Source: Syntrophaceae bacterium
Lineage (GTDB): Bacteria; Desulfobacterota; SM23-61
Length of the DNA: 5,252 bases
Direction of reading: 5' to 3'
Assembly (NCBI GenBank): GCA_003154025.1
Contig: PMCE01000369.1
Span: 6,383 to 11,634, forward strand
In this document: positions 5,050 to 5,252 of the stretch, piece by piece
Layout: each line of letters starts with the position of its first letter
How positions within the stretch are numbered: the stretch's first letter is position 1
Translations under genes and position numbers: made by a program
The notes under the pieces: generated by a model
The model's database searches: none
Seen by the model: the letters and a program-made list of their open reading frames with translations, nothing else
What the model was told of the DNA's origin: nothing

Positions 5050-5252
5050 ATGAAGGTTTTGGTAATCGGCGGCGGCGGCAGGGAGCATGCCCTGATCTGG
5101 AAGATCGCCCAGAGTTCCAGGGTCCAGAAGATTTACTGCGCCCCGGGCAATGCCGGGATCGCCCAGATGGCCGAATGCTTTTCCATCTCCGCCGGAGACA
5201 TAAAAGGCCTTGCCGCCTGGGCGGAGAAGGAGAAGATGGACCTGACGGTGGT
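5050..5252 (+). CDS. purD: Phosphoribosylamine-glycine ligase PurD (3' truncated)
   Basis: The first 67 codons of GAR synthetase, the ATP-dependent enzyme joining glycine to phosphoribosylamine in the second step of de novo purine synthesis. The start MKVLVIGGGGREHALIWKIA is the glycine-rich N-terminal fold typical of PurD, followed by the conserved CAPGNAGIAQMAEC segment; the frame is open to the window end. In full-length PurD the ATP-grasp domain follows, outside the window. A ribosome site GGGAGA (5035-5040) lies nine bases before the ATG. The upstream neighbour is the cyclohydrolase fragment, so the two belong to one purine cluster, although the long inverted repeat between them may separate transcripts or lower the expression of purD relative to purH. 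Confidence 0.95.
   Translation, partial: MKVLVIGGGGREHALIWKIAQSSRVQKIYCAPGNAGIAQMAECFSISAGDIKGLAAWAEKEKMDLTV

Overview
This GC-rich window reads almost entirely on the + strand and looks like a Gram-negative bacterial chromosome. The best guess is a deltaproteobacterial lineage (Desulfobacterota-like, probably anaerobic). The reasons are an Mla/MCE lipid-transport operon, a lipoprotein signal peptide, a selenocysteine-type SelD, and AT-rich palindromic intergenic repeats of a kind familiar from environmental genomes. The taxonomy is inference; no marker gene in the window settles it.

Region 1 (1-3065) is an envelope cluster. It opens with the 3' end of an MlaF-type ABC ATPase. Twenty bases later comes an MlaD-type MCE protein with one N-terminal membrane anchor, one MCE domain and a long C-terminal helical region. 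That region is built from five tandem 'GEGTLGKL' units, spaced 34, 41, 41 and 41 residues apart. Next is an unfamiliar lipoprotein of about 500 residues, made of some 18-20 short repeats centred on aromatic-Pro-(Leu/Ile/Phe)-aromatic. It has no ordinary start codon where its signal peptide must begin, and it lies in the same frame as the MCE gene, just after the amber stop. The three genes plausibly serve one phospholipid-trafficking system spanning inner membrane, periplasm and outer membrane.

Region 2 (3084-4130) is selD, selenophosphate synthetase. The catalytic Cys codon is replaced by an in-frame TGA at 3129-3131, followed by a good candidate bacterial SECIS hairpin. The protein is therefore a selenoprotein; a gene caller would either truncate it or start it too late. 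It implies that selA, selB and selC are present elsewhere in the genome.

Region 3 (4131-5252) holds purine biosynthesis. It contains a free-standing IMP cyclohydrolase domain (the N-terminal part of PurH, with no AICAR transformylase part) and the start of purD. The purH fragment is bracketed by two palindromic non-coding elements: a compound inverted repeat of about 97 bp upstream and a larger AT-rich inverted repeat of about 150 bp downstream, the latter carrying an embedded GC-rich palindrome. No gap over 300 bases lacks a gene. No tRNA, rRNA, CRISPR array, transposase or convincing intrinsic terminator was seen.
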